This document shows, one piece after another, positions 23,768 to 31,079 of a stretch of 47,991 bases of DNA. A program made the translations under genes and the position numbers. Within the stretch, counting starts at the first letter, position 1. Every line of letters starts with the position of its first letter. This DNA comes from Phycisphaerae bacterium (lineage in GTDB: Bacteria; Planctomycetota; Phycisphaerae; Sedimentisphaerales; Anaerobacaceae): the NCBI GenBank assembly GCA_030601845.1, contig JAUWAY010000018.1:1-47991 (forward strand), written 5' to 3'. The notes under the pieces are model-generated. The model had not been told where the DNA came from, did not search any database, and saw only the letters and a program-made list of their open reading frames with translations.

Positions 23768-25219
23768 TTATATTATGATTTTTGCAATTTCTCTGAAACT
23801 AAAAACCAGTAAGGCAAGGAGTAACAATAAAGAAGCTTTGATACAAATCATAAGACCGGTGACTTTGGCTAATAAAGACCAGCTCAACAGCCGCGCAGGG
23901 ACCAAGAACTTTGCGGGGTCGAATTTATCAAACTGCGGCAGGAGCGTAATGACCGGCCTGAGTGTGTAAGAATACAGGGCGGATAAGTTTTCGCTTAGAA
24001 AGTCAAAAGATTCGACAAGAAAACCACTGATGGTCGCAGTAAAGAAAACGCAGAGAGAAAGTAATACTGCAACGGGGAATGAGAGAAAAGTCGAGGCCAA
24101 TATCCCTAAGCAGGCGAGGAAGATTAAACGAAGAAGTATTAAGCAGACAGCCCTTAAGAAATTAGCGGTGAAGGTATCAGCTTTGTAAAGGACTTCCAGG
24201 CCAACGTTTAGGGGGAAGATAACCACGGTGTCATTTAGAGGAACGTTGAAGAATCCGACGGCCAGATAGCCGTCTTGTGCCACGGCATCTGCGGGGACTT
24301 CTATTTCGTGAAAAGTGCGGATTAAATCCTTGCGGTCGAATGTATAAATGGGGGTTTCGATCTCGATGCCGGATTCGAACTGTCGAACATCACCTATGAG
24401 CCAGCTGCTATAAACATGCAAATCGGGTGGATTTACCGAAACGTCGTACTTGAACCTTATAAACAAACTCTGGTCTGGGTCGAGAGGTTTAACATTGTTA
24501 AATTCCCAAATCAGGTCTTCGCCGACGGCGGCAGCTTGTTTCTCAAGTTTTTTTCGGCTGGTAAGCTCTGCGATGATTTTTTTACGCGAGGCACCTGGAG
24601 GCAATTGGCCGGTTTTTTCAAGCTCTTCGTAGATATCAATGACCTCGTGGGTGACATCGGCTTCAGGAGGGATTAAGCTGGCGCGAGCGGTTAAAAACTC
24701 GTTGTTAAGCTGGTAGAGTTCGTCTTCGAGCTCGAAAATTTCGTCTTCAAGGCCAAGCTGTTCGGCTTCACTCGCTTGGTTATATTTTGTTTTGAGGCGA
24801 GTAAGTTCGGCCTGGCTGACACCGAAATATCTGGGCGTGTAAATGGTAATGGTATATATAATAGCCGAAAAGAGAGCAAGCAGAGCCACATCCAACAATA
24901 TTACGCCGAGCAGTTTGCCGAGGAGGAGTTGAAAACGGCGAATGGGCTTGGTAAGAACGGTGTATATCTGTCTTTGCTCTATGTCGCTTGTTAACGAATA
25001 GATTGAGATTATTATCGTGAGCAGACAAAGCAGGAGACTGGTGAGCGAGAGTCCGTAGCTTACAAAGGTCTGCAGCCTGCCTTTCAGTGTGCCGTCGCCG
25101 GTCATTGAAGCACCCATAAGGGGGAGAAGAACGACCAAGAGGATTATAAAAACGAGGGCTACTTTCATCCGCAAGGCCTGTTTTATAGTATTTGTGGCGA
25201 CAGCCCAGATACTATGCAT
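23768..25219 (-). CDS. ABC-2 type transporter permease
   Basis: Inner-membrane permease of 483 residues. The first membrane segment is at about 19-40 (VALVFIILLVVLLPLMG). Two further segments flank a cytoplasmic loop with the conserved DIEQRQIYTVLTKPIRR motif of ABC-2 permeases. A ~200-residue extracytoplasmic domain follows with an acidic coiled coil (EDEIFELEDELYQLNNEF) and a beta-rich part, then four more membrane segments. The family exports lipids, polysaccharides, proteins or drugs; the cargo here is unknown. It lies between the ABC ATPase and the anchored-protein gene and should form the channel of that system. The large inserted domain is unlike minimal ABC-2 permeases and may contact the anchored partner. 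Confidence 0.85.
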   Translation of the reverse strand: MHSIWAVATNTIKQALRMKVALVFIILLVVLLPLMGASMTGDGTLKGRLQTFVSYGLSLTSLLLCLLTIIISIYSLTSDIEQRQIYTVLTKPIRRFQLLLGKLLGVILLDVALLALFSAIIYTITIYTPRYFGVSQAELTRLKTKYNQASEAEQLGLEDEIFELEDELYQLNNEFLTARASLIPPEADVTHEVIDIYEELEKTGQLPPGASRKKIIAELTSRKKLEKQAAAVGEDLIWEFNNVKPLDPDQSLFIRFKYDVSVNPPDLHVYSSWLIGDVRQFESGIEIETPIYTFDRKDLIRTFHEIEVPADAVAQDGYLAVGFFNVPLNDTVVIFPLNVGLEVLYKADTFTANFLRAVCLILLRLIFLACLGILASTFLSFPVAVLLSLCVFFTATISGFLVESFDFLSENLSALYSYTLRPVITLLPQFDKFDPAKFLVPARLLSWSLLAKVTGLMICIKASLLLLLALLVFSFREIAKIII

Positions 25220-25245
25220 TGCCAGAGTCTCCCTAAAGTTAGTGA

Positions 25246-25402
25246 ACTAAAGTTTGGAGTGCCTAAAATGCCTGCGATTCTCGTTTAAGGTTGTTGATGC
25301 TCGTATCGAAGCTCGTCATAGAAGCTCGAAGCTCGTTTTTTTCCAGCTTCCAGCGTCGGAAATCAAGCTTCGATACCAGCTTCGACACCAACAAACGAGC
25401 CT
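25246..25402 (+). repeat. Dispersed ~155-bp repeat, copy 2
   Basis: Inverse-orientation partner of 6812-6970, in the spacer between the ABC ATPase and permease genes. TCGTATCGAAGC on the left and GCTTCGATACCAG on the right are inverse complementary, so a long hairpin with a T-rich loop is possible. Its borders carry AGTGAACTAAAG and, past the array, CTTTAATTCAC, again inverted. Confidence 0.7.
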
Positions 25403-25460
25403 CTTTAACTTTAGTCACTTTAGTCACTTTAGCTCACTTTAGCTCACTTTAATTCACTTT
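25403..25460. repeat. Tandem array of 9-10 bp units over the ABC ATPase stop
   Basis: On the minus strand, units AGTGAGCTAA (twice) and AGTGACTAA (twice) follow one another. The first unit contains the TAA stop of the ABC ATPase gene, so the array begins inside its last codons. Confidence 0.7.
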
Positions 25461-26675
25461 ACTATCACTATCCTCATCCTCGTTTTGAGGCGTTGAACGC
25501 CCGGTTAGCTGGTCTAAAATGCTTTTTTTTGTTTGCTCAGCCGGTCGAGGGGTTTCGGTTTTAACCGGTTTTGTTTTAGCTTTTCCATTTTTGACGACAG
25601 GTTTTGGTTGGGCCGGTTCAGCCGGCTTGGTTAGTTTGCTGAGCAACTGTTCATCGGGTTTGGTTTGGGAAGTTTCGACGGGGTGAACTTGCTCTGTCGG
25701 AGGTTCCGGGCGTGGCTCTTGTGAAACGCGGGCGGAAACAAGTTTATCGAGGATACTTTCAGTGAGTGTTTTTGGTGTAAGAAAGGCGCCGATTTGTGTT
25801 GTACTGACTGCACCGCTCGTGGGCTGGGCCTGCTGCTGGGCGGCTGCAACAGTTCTGATGAAAAATGTTTCGAGCTTATCCATAGGTGAAGTTACTACGC
25901 AGTCAGCCTGCTCGTTTTGAATTAGCTGCTTTATCCTCTGGACGGTGGTATCGCTAATGGAACCGGTAGTGATTTGTTTCTTGTCTGTTTGCTGGAGCAG
26001 GTCTCTGACCCGGCCCTGTGCCTGGATTTTGCCGCCGTAGAGGATTGCGATTCTGTCGCATACGTCTTCCACGTCGGCGAGCAAATGGCTGCAAAGGAGA
26101 ATCGTCTTGCCGCGTTCTACGAGTTTCAGGATTAAGTCCTTTATCTGCCTTGTTCCGATGGGGTCAAGTCCAGTTGTCGGCTCATCAAGTATAAGTAAGT
26201 CAGGGTCGTTTATGAGTGCCTGAGCGAGTCCGATTCTGCGTGCCATACCTTTTGAGAAAGTTCCGACGGGTCTGTTTGCGACGGCTTTCAGGCCGACCAT
26301 ATCCAGCAGGGCTTCGATGCGCATTTTTCGCACTTTGTGTGGCAGGGCAAATAATCTGCCATAAAAATCCAGGGTTTCGCGGGCGTTCAGATACCTGTAG
26401 AGGTAGGACTCTTCGGGCAGGAAGCCAATCTTAGCGCTGATTTTAGGGTTGGCACCGTCGCCGCCGAGGACGATGGCTTTGCCTTTAGTTGGATAAAGCA
26501 GGCCGAGCAGCATTTTGAGGGTCGTTGTTTTGCCCGAGCCGTTGGGGCCCAGAAGGCCGAACACTTCATTGTACCGAACCCGTAAATTCAGGTCGTCGAC
26601 AGCACGGACTATCTCCCGTCCCCACCAATCAGAAAAAATCTTGGTCAAAGAAAATGTCTCAACTGCGTATTCCAT
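25449..26675 (-). CDS. ABC transporter ATP-binding protein with long C-terminal tail
   Basis: Energises the ABC-2 exporter encoded just downstream. Of 408 residues, the first ~240 are a standard ATPase: Walker A GPNGSGKTT near 41-49, Q-loop region FLPEESYLYR, signature FSKGM (in place of LSGGQ, common in ABC-2 systems), Walker B DLLILDEPTTGLDP and the switch His in LLCSHLL. Residues ~245-290 form a small regulatory-like domain. The last ~110 residues are rich in Pro, Lys, Thr and Gln, probably disordered, and unusual for this family. A heptad array (ATACG units) crosses the start codon, giving the N-terminus MEYAVET, and there is no Shine-Dalgarno site. Confidence 0.93.
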   Translation of the reverse strand: MEYAVETFSLTKIFSDWWGREIVRAVDDLNLRVRYNEVFGLLGPNGSGKTTTLKMLLGLLYPTKGKAIVLGGDGANPKISAKIGFLPEESYLYRYLNARETLDFYGRLFALPHKVRKMRIEALLDMVGLKAVANRPVGTFSKGMARRIGLAQALINDPDLLILDEPTTGLDPIGTRQIKDLILKLVERGKTILLCSHLLADVEDVCDRIAILYGGKIQAQGRVRDLLQQTDKKQITTGSISDTTVQRIKQLIQNEQADCVVTSPMDKLETFFIRTVAAAQQQAQPTSGAVSTTQIGAFLTPKTLTESILDKLVSARVSQEPRPEPPTEQVHPVETSQTKPDEQLLSKLTKPAEPAQPKPVVKNGKAKTKPVKTETPRPAEQTKKSILDQLTGRSTPQNEDEDSDSKVN

Positions 26676-26700
26676 AGTTCGTATCTCGTATTTCTTTTAC
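26670..26700. repeat. Heptanucleotide-period array over the ABC ATPase start
   Basis: On the minus strand, units AAATACG, AGATACG, AACTATG and GAATACG run through the ATG of the ABC ATPase gene. Adjacent 26700-26776 holds two imperfectly inverse-complementary A/C/G-rich segments (GCCGAGTTCGCAGAG and CTCTGCGG). Confidence 0.6.
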
Positions 26701-26776
26701 CGCCGAGTTCGCAGAGAAAATATTCTTTTTAATTTTTTTATCTCAGTGTTCCCGGTGTCCTCTGCGGTTAATCTTT

Positions 26777-26799
26777 TCACGCTTCACGCTTTTGGTTCG
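26777..26799. repeat. Short heptad array over the P-type ATPase stop
   Basis: Units CACGCTT, CACGCTT and TTGGTTC. On the minus strand the TGA stop of the P-type ATPase gene falls within the array, so its last residues (EPKA) are array-encoded. Confidence 0.5.
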
Positions 26800-28721
26800 T
26801 GGCTGAGTTCCTCGCCGTATCGGACAAGTCGAGCACTATTAAAAACAACAATCAATGAGCCGGCGAAGTGCAGAACCGCAGCGTAAACGGCCGGTAACCA
26901 CGCGGCTGCAGCTGCAACGACACCAAGAATGATAAACAGGATTCCGAAAGCAAGGTTCTGATTAATAACTGCTCTGGTTTTTCTTGAAAGCCGAACAAGA
27001 AAAGGCAGGCGTTTCAAGTCATCGCTCATCAAGGCAATGGAGGCGGAGTTTATGGCCACATCGCTGCCAGCGGCACCCATAGCGATGCCGAGGTCTCCGG
27101 CTGCCAGAGCAGGTGCGTCATTTATGCCGTCACCAACAACGACTACGGTATGACCGTCCTTTTTGATTTGTTCAACGATTGAGAGTTTGTCCTGCGGCAG
27201 GCAATGCGCTTTAAAATCAGTACAACCCAGTTCGGCAGCAACGCGGCTGGCGACCTCGTTCCTGTCACCAGTGAGCATAGTTAACCTTTTTATTCCGATA
27301 TCGAACAACTCGCTGACGGCCTGCTGCGCTTCAGGCCTTGTTTTGTCCTGCAGGCCGATCCAACCTATGCAGCGGGCATCTTTTGCCACATAAAGGGTAC
27401 TGAAGCCCTGCTCCTCGTGGAGGGCGGGGTCGGAGACATTGCTTATATCTACATTGTTTTCCTTAAGAAAGGTGTCTCTACCAACCATAATTTTGGCTGA
27501 ATCGACCACGGCTGTAACACCTTTGCCGGGTGTTTCCTTAAAATTATCAACTGTGTGCAAAGAGAGGCTTGCTTCTTTTGCCACTTCCTGGAGAGCTCTT
27601 GCGGCGGGATGTTTGCTCATCTGCTCGGCGGAGGCAGCTACTGATAGCAATTGTGCGGGTTCAATATTTTCAGCGGGGGTCAGCTTGGTCACATACAGCC
27701 GACCGGTCGTAAGCGTTCCTGTTTTGTCAAATACCATAGCTGTTATTTTGCCGGCAATTTCGAGGTCAGCAACATTCTTTATCAGGATGCCCAGTCGCGC
27801 CGAAGCCGAAATCGCTGCAACCATTGCCGTTGGTGTCGCCAAAATCAGGGCACAGGGGCACGAAATAACAAGTATCGTAATTGCCCTGTCGACCTCACCG
27901 GTGAAGAACAACACTATCCCGGCAATCATCAAGATAGTCGGCGTGTACCATTTAACATAACGGTCGATTATCCGCATAATCGGTATTTTTGTTTGCTCGG
28001 CCTGCATAATCAAGGACTGAACTTTGCCGAGCGTTGTGTCTTTTCCGGCTTTTGTTACTTCGATATCGAGCACGCCGGTAAGGTTGGTTGTGCCGGCAAA
28101 GACCTGCATACCTGGGACTTTATCGACGGGCAGGGATTCGCCGGTTATGGTTGCTTCATTAACCGAGCTAAGTCCCTTTATAACTTCGCCGTCGGCGGAT
28201 ATGTTATCGCCCGGGCGGGTGCGGATGCGATCTCCGGGTTTTAAGCTGCTGACTTTGACCTCTTTTTCGGAGCCATCGTGCTCGATAAGATTTGCCTTTG
28301 TAGGCGTCAGCTTTATCAGCGACTCAATTGAGGCACGGGCGCCAAGTGCGGTTCGCGTTTCCATAAGCTCGCTGAGTAACATAAAGAACGCAACGATACC
28401 TGCAGTTACGTAGTTTTGGGTGGCGAAGGCAGCGATTATGGCCAAGGCAACGAGCTCGTCCATATGCATCTGTCTTTTTATGAGAGACTTTATTGCGTTC
28501 AGGACGATGGGGCCACCGAGCAGAATTGCGCCGGCCATTGCCAGGAACTCGGCCTGAAAACTGCCGCTGCCATAGACAAGTCTGGACCTGGCTATACCGC
28601 TGGTTATGAGCAACATTCCGCCGGCCAATGTCCCGAGCAGCGCCATGCTTACGCGAATCTGCTTGCCGTGAGTGGCCTCGGCGGCAAGGTCTTGTTTGAA
28701 ATGTAAATGTTCATGGGCCAT
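26784..28721 (-). CDS. Heavy-metal-translocating P1B-type ATPase
   Basis: Membrane pump moving a transition metal at the cost of ATP; 645 residues from ATG 28721. It lacks the N-terminal ferredoxin-like HMA domain but has a short His-containing start (MAHEHLHF). Landmarks: TGES at 193-196, the metal-site CPC at 288-290, phosphorylated Asp332 in DKTGTLTTG, the HP motif in SKHPAARA, and GDGINDAPAL. In the last two helices the Lys and Asp expected for ZntA-type Zn/Cd pumps are not seen; a His sits at the Asp position (VLHFAGSL), so the metal is uncertain. An AT-rich array and no Shine-Dalgarno site precede the start. A TTG four codons upstream is an alternative start. Confidence 0.92.
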   Translation of the reverse strand: MAHEHLHFKQDLAAEATHGKQIRVSMALLGTLAGGMLLITSGIARSRLVYGSGSFQAEFLAMAGAILLGGPIVLNAIKSLIKRQMHMDELVALAIIAAFATQNYVTAGIVAFFMLLSELMETRTALGARASIESLIKLTPTKANLIEHDGSEKEVKVSSLKPGDRIRTRPGDNISADGEVIKGLSSVNEATITGESLPVDKVPGMQVFAGTTNLTGVLDIEVTKAGKDTTLGKVQSLIMQAEQTKIPIMRIIDRYVKWYTPTILMIAGIVLFFTGEVDRAITILVISCPCALILATPTAMVAAISASARLGILIKNVADLEIAGKITAMVFDKTGTLTTGRLYVTKLTPAENIEPAQLLSVAASAEQMSKHPAARALQEVAKEASLSLHTVDNFKETPGKGVTAVVDSAKIMVGRDTFLKENNVDISNVSDPALHEEQGFSTLYVAKDARCIGWIGLQDKTRPEAQQAVSELFDIGIKRLTMLTGDRNEVASRVAAELGCTDFKAHCLPQDKLSIVEQIKKDGHTVVVVGDGINDAPALAAGDLGIAMGAAGSDVAINSASIALMSDDLKRLPFLVRLSRKTRAVINQNLAFGILFIILGVVAAAAAWLPAVYAAVLHFAGSLIVVFNSARLVRYGEELSHEPKA

Positions 28722-28726
28722 AATGA

Positions 28727-28785
28727 AAATCAAATATCAAAAATTAAAATATCAAAATTACAAATTAAAATTCAAAAATTTTGAA
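28727..28785. repeat. AT-rich heptad-like array
   Basis: Loose units such as ATCAAAA, TTACAAA, TTAAAAT and TCAAAAA fill the spacer between hflK and the P-type ATPase start codon (minus strand). It is more degenerate than the GC-containing arrays. Confidence 0.45.
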
Positions 28786-28812
28786 ACATTGGGGTATATG
28801 TCACTGTGCTTT

Positions 28813-30117
28813 TCACTCTTTAGATTTTGGTTTTATCGTTGGGTCCTTGCTTATGTAAATTCTAATTTCTCTGCCTTTGATACCAACAGCAGGTTGAATA
28901 ATAAATTTCTCATCTGCGTTGTTAAGGACGTATTCTATGGCGTCGAGATAGATTTTCTGAATGACAAGTTCTGGTCGTTTGCGATATTCGGGCAGTAATT
29001 GTTGCAAATATTCAGCATTTGCTCTGGTGGTTTCGACAACCTTAGTTCTGTAGGCCTGTGCCTGGAAGATTTTTTCCTGGGCTTTACCGGCCAATTGTGA
29101 CCATAACAACTCCTTTTCTTGCTCGCCGATGGTTTTATCCTCGAGAGCTGCGAGAAGCTCGACAGCAATGTGGCCTGCCGCTTCGTTAAGGGTGTTTTCT
29201 GCATAAGTTCTGGCTTCGCTTATCGCCTTTTGACTCGCCTGACTCGCCGTGATAGAGGCCTGAAATGCCGCATCGACCTGCCGAGGCCAGGTTATATCGG
29301 TAAGCTGAATCGAGACCACCGCTATGCCACTTTCTATTTTGTTGAGTTTTTCCCGCAACAATTTTTTTACATCGCGTGCAATTCTCTCATCGCTGGAATG
29401 TGCTTCGTCAATGGTATAATTGACCATGGTGGTTACAACAGCATCGGCCACCAGGGCCTGCAAAAATGGCGTTATGCTTTTTTTTATGACATCAAAGTAA
29501 ATCTGGCCTGGTTTTACATCTTCAACATGAACATTTTTGAAGAAGCGTTCAGGGTCATTTATCTGATAGGTTAGTATCCACTTGGAGTGGACGATGTTAT
29601 AATCACTGCCACCAGAGCCGGTGATTGTCCGGCTTTGCTTTTCACTTCTGGTAATACAATAGCCGTCAATTATGGGATTTAGAGTTGGGCCGGGAGGAGT
29701 TCTGCCTCCTGGGCCTTCCGGGAGCAATTCATCGGCTGTCTGGAAATACCAGAATGAGTTAATGGGCAGATTTACCTTTTTGGCCACGGGGATTCTTACA
29801 ACTTCATCTATCGGATATGGGAATACCCAATGCAGCCACGGCAAGGGTCCGACTAACCCCGGCTCAAGTATTCTTTCTTCACCTACGCCGCGAATCTTTC
29901 CGAATCGCAAAACAAAGGCCCGCTCATCCGAACCAACTGTCCTAAAGCCCGATGCGAGGAAAATAACGACCAGAACGACCATTATTATCTTCAGGATAAT
30001 AAAGCTGATTCTCAGCGCCTCTGAGAGGGACTTGCCTGCGGCATCAAGCTCGGTCTCGTATTGCGTATTGCGTGTTGCGTATTGCGTATCTTTATTTTCT
30101 TGATTTTGTTCTGTCAT
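28813..30117 (-). CDS. hflK: SPFH domain protein, HflK-like
   Basis: Probable membrane subunit that, with HflC, forms large assemblies controlling FtsH-type proteolysis. There are 434 residues: a soluble N-terminal tail, one membrane segment at about 37-56, SPFH domain from about 60 (GSDERAFVLRFGKI), an extended helical region (ASQKAISEARTYAENTLNEA) and a C-terminal beta segment. Residues ~10-23 (DTQYATR then NTQYETE) are a 7-residue repeat encoded by an intergenic-type heptad array that runs through the start codon. There is no Shine-Dalgarno site. It is the last gene of three SPFH genes on the minus strand, 50 bp after hflC. Confidence 0.9.
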   Translation of the reverse strand: MTEQNQENKDTQYATRNTQYETELDAAGKSLSEALRISFIILKIIMVVLVVIFLASGFRTVGSDERAFVLRFGKIRGVGEERILEPGLVGPLPWLHWVFPYPIDEVVRIPVAKKVNLPINSFWYFQTADELLPEGPGGRTPPGPTLNPIIDGYCITRSEKQSRTITGSGGSDYNIVHSKWILTYQINDPERFFKNVHVEDVKPGQIYFDVIKKSITPFLQALVADAVVTTMVNYTIDEAHSSDERIARDVKKLLREKLNKIESGIAVVSIQLTDITWPRQVDAAFQASITASQASQKAISEARTYAENTLNEAAGHIAVELLAALEDKTIGEQEKELLWSQLAGKAQEKIFQAQAYRTKVVETTRANAEYLQQLLPEYRKRPELVIQKIYLDAIEYVLNNADEKFIIQPAVGIKGREIRIYISKDPTIKPKSKE

Positions 30118-30140
30118 AACATTTCGTATTGCGTATTTCT
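30054..30140. repeat. Heptanucleotide-period array crossing the hflK start
   Basis: Units TCTCGTA, TTGCGTA, TTGCGTG, TTGCGTA and TTGCGTA (30054-30090) lie inside hflK. Further TTTCGTA and TTGCGTA units (30121-30136) lie upstream of its ATG at 30117. The spacing to hflC is filled by this array. Confidence 0.8.
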
Positions 30141-30167
30141 TTTCATGCGATATACATCAGGCACTCA

Positions 30168-31079
30168 TTATTTTTCCGGTTCATTTGGCTCGTTAGGTTT
30201 AATATCGGGCATTTCCTTTAACAGTATGAAAGGCTCTGCGTCGGCAGATATAACAATAGTCGCTCTTTCCTTCAATGTTTCCTTGAGGGATTTAACGTTT
30301 CGCAGGAAGATTGCAAGTTCGGGGTCAGCTTCGAGCATTTTATAATGTTTTGCAGCTTCGGCATCGCCTTTACCACGTATTTTCTCTGCTCTTGCCTCCG
30401 CGGTGTCTAACAACACGTCCCTTTTTCTATTAGCGTCGCCTCTTATCCTGGTTGCCTCGGCCGTCCCTTCAGAAATAGTGGCTTCGGTCCTGCGTTTTCT
30501 TTCGGCTGTCATTCGTTCAAAAACTTTTTCAGTGACATCTTCACTGACTTTGAGCTGCTTGATGCCGAGGGTCTTAATTTCAATTCCGTAATCTTCTCTG
30601 ACGGCCGGTTTAAGGTCGGTGAGCATTTCGGCTTCAATATCTCCGAATTTTATTTTTGCCGGGTCACTGTTTACAAATTCACCGAAGGAATGCCGGCCAA
30701 TTATTGTATTTTGGGTGTTGTTAATCTGGCTGAGTAATTTCTTTTCGGCTTCGGCGATAGTTCCAACGGCGTTAAAGAAGGTCAAGGGCTCGGCGATTTT
30801 CCAGACGACGTAAGTGTTCACGATGATGGGGACGGCCCCTTTGGTTGTTGTCTCGCCGAGGTTGGCTTCTAAGACTCTCATGCGGGAGTCAAATGGATGC
30901 TTCCGCTGGATTGGGGCCGGCCATTTGAAGTACCAGCCAGGTTCGGTGATTTGGCGGGTAGGCCTGCCAAAGGTTGTTACCAGGACCGATTCAGTTTCTC
31001 TGACCTGGAATGAGATAAGATACAGTCCCAAAACGGCGACTACGAGTACGATGAAGATTGTAATGGCTATATTTTTCAT
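30168..31079 (-). CDS. hflC: SPFH domain protein, HflC-like
   Basis: Partner of HflK in the membrane-bound HflKC complex. It has 303 residues, one N-terminal membrane segment (about 4-24, ITIFIVLVVAVLGLYLI), SPFH domain beginning VRETESVLVTTFGRP, the characteristic GWYFKWPAPIQ turn, and a long helical region with EATRIRGDANRKRD and EKIRGKGDAEAAKHY. The C-terminus is acidic and Pro/Asn-rich. Its ATG overlaps the stop of the larger upstream SPFH gene by 4 bp (ATGA), implying coupled translation. Confidence 0.92.
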   Translation of the reverse strand: MKNIAITIFIVLVVAVLGLYLISFQVRETESVLVTTFGRPTRQITEPGWYFKWPAPIQRKHPFDSRMRVLEANLGETTTKGAVPIIVNTYVVWKIAEPLTFFNAVGTIAEAEKKLLSQINNTQNTIIGRHSFGEFVNSDPAKIKFGDIEAEMLTDLKPAVREDYGIEIKTLGIKQLKVSEDVTEKVFERMTAERKRRTEATISEGTAEATRIRGDANRKRDVLLDTAEARAEKIRGKGDAEAAKHYKMLEADPELAIFLRNVKSLKETLKERATIVISADAEPFILLKEMPDIKPNEPNEPEK

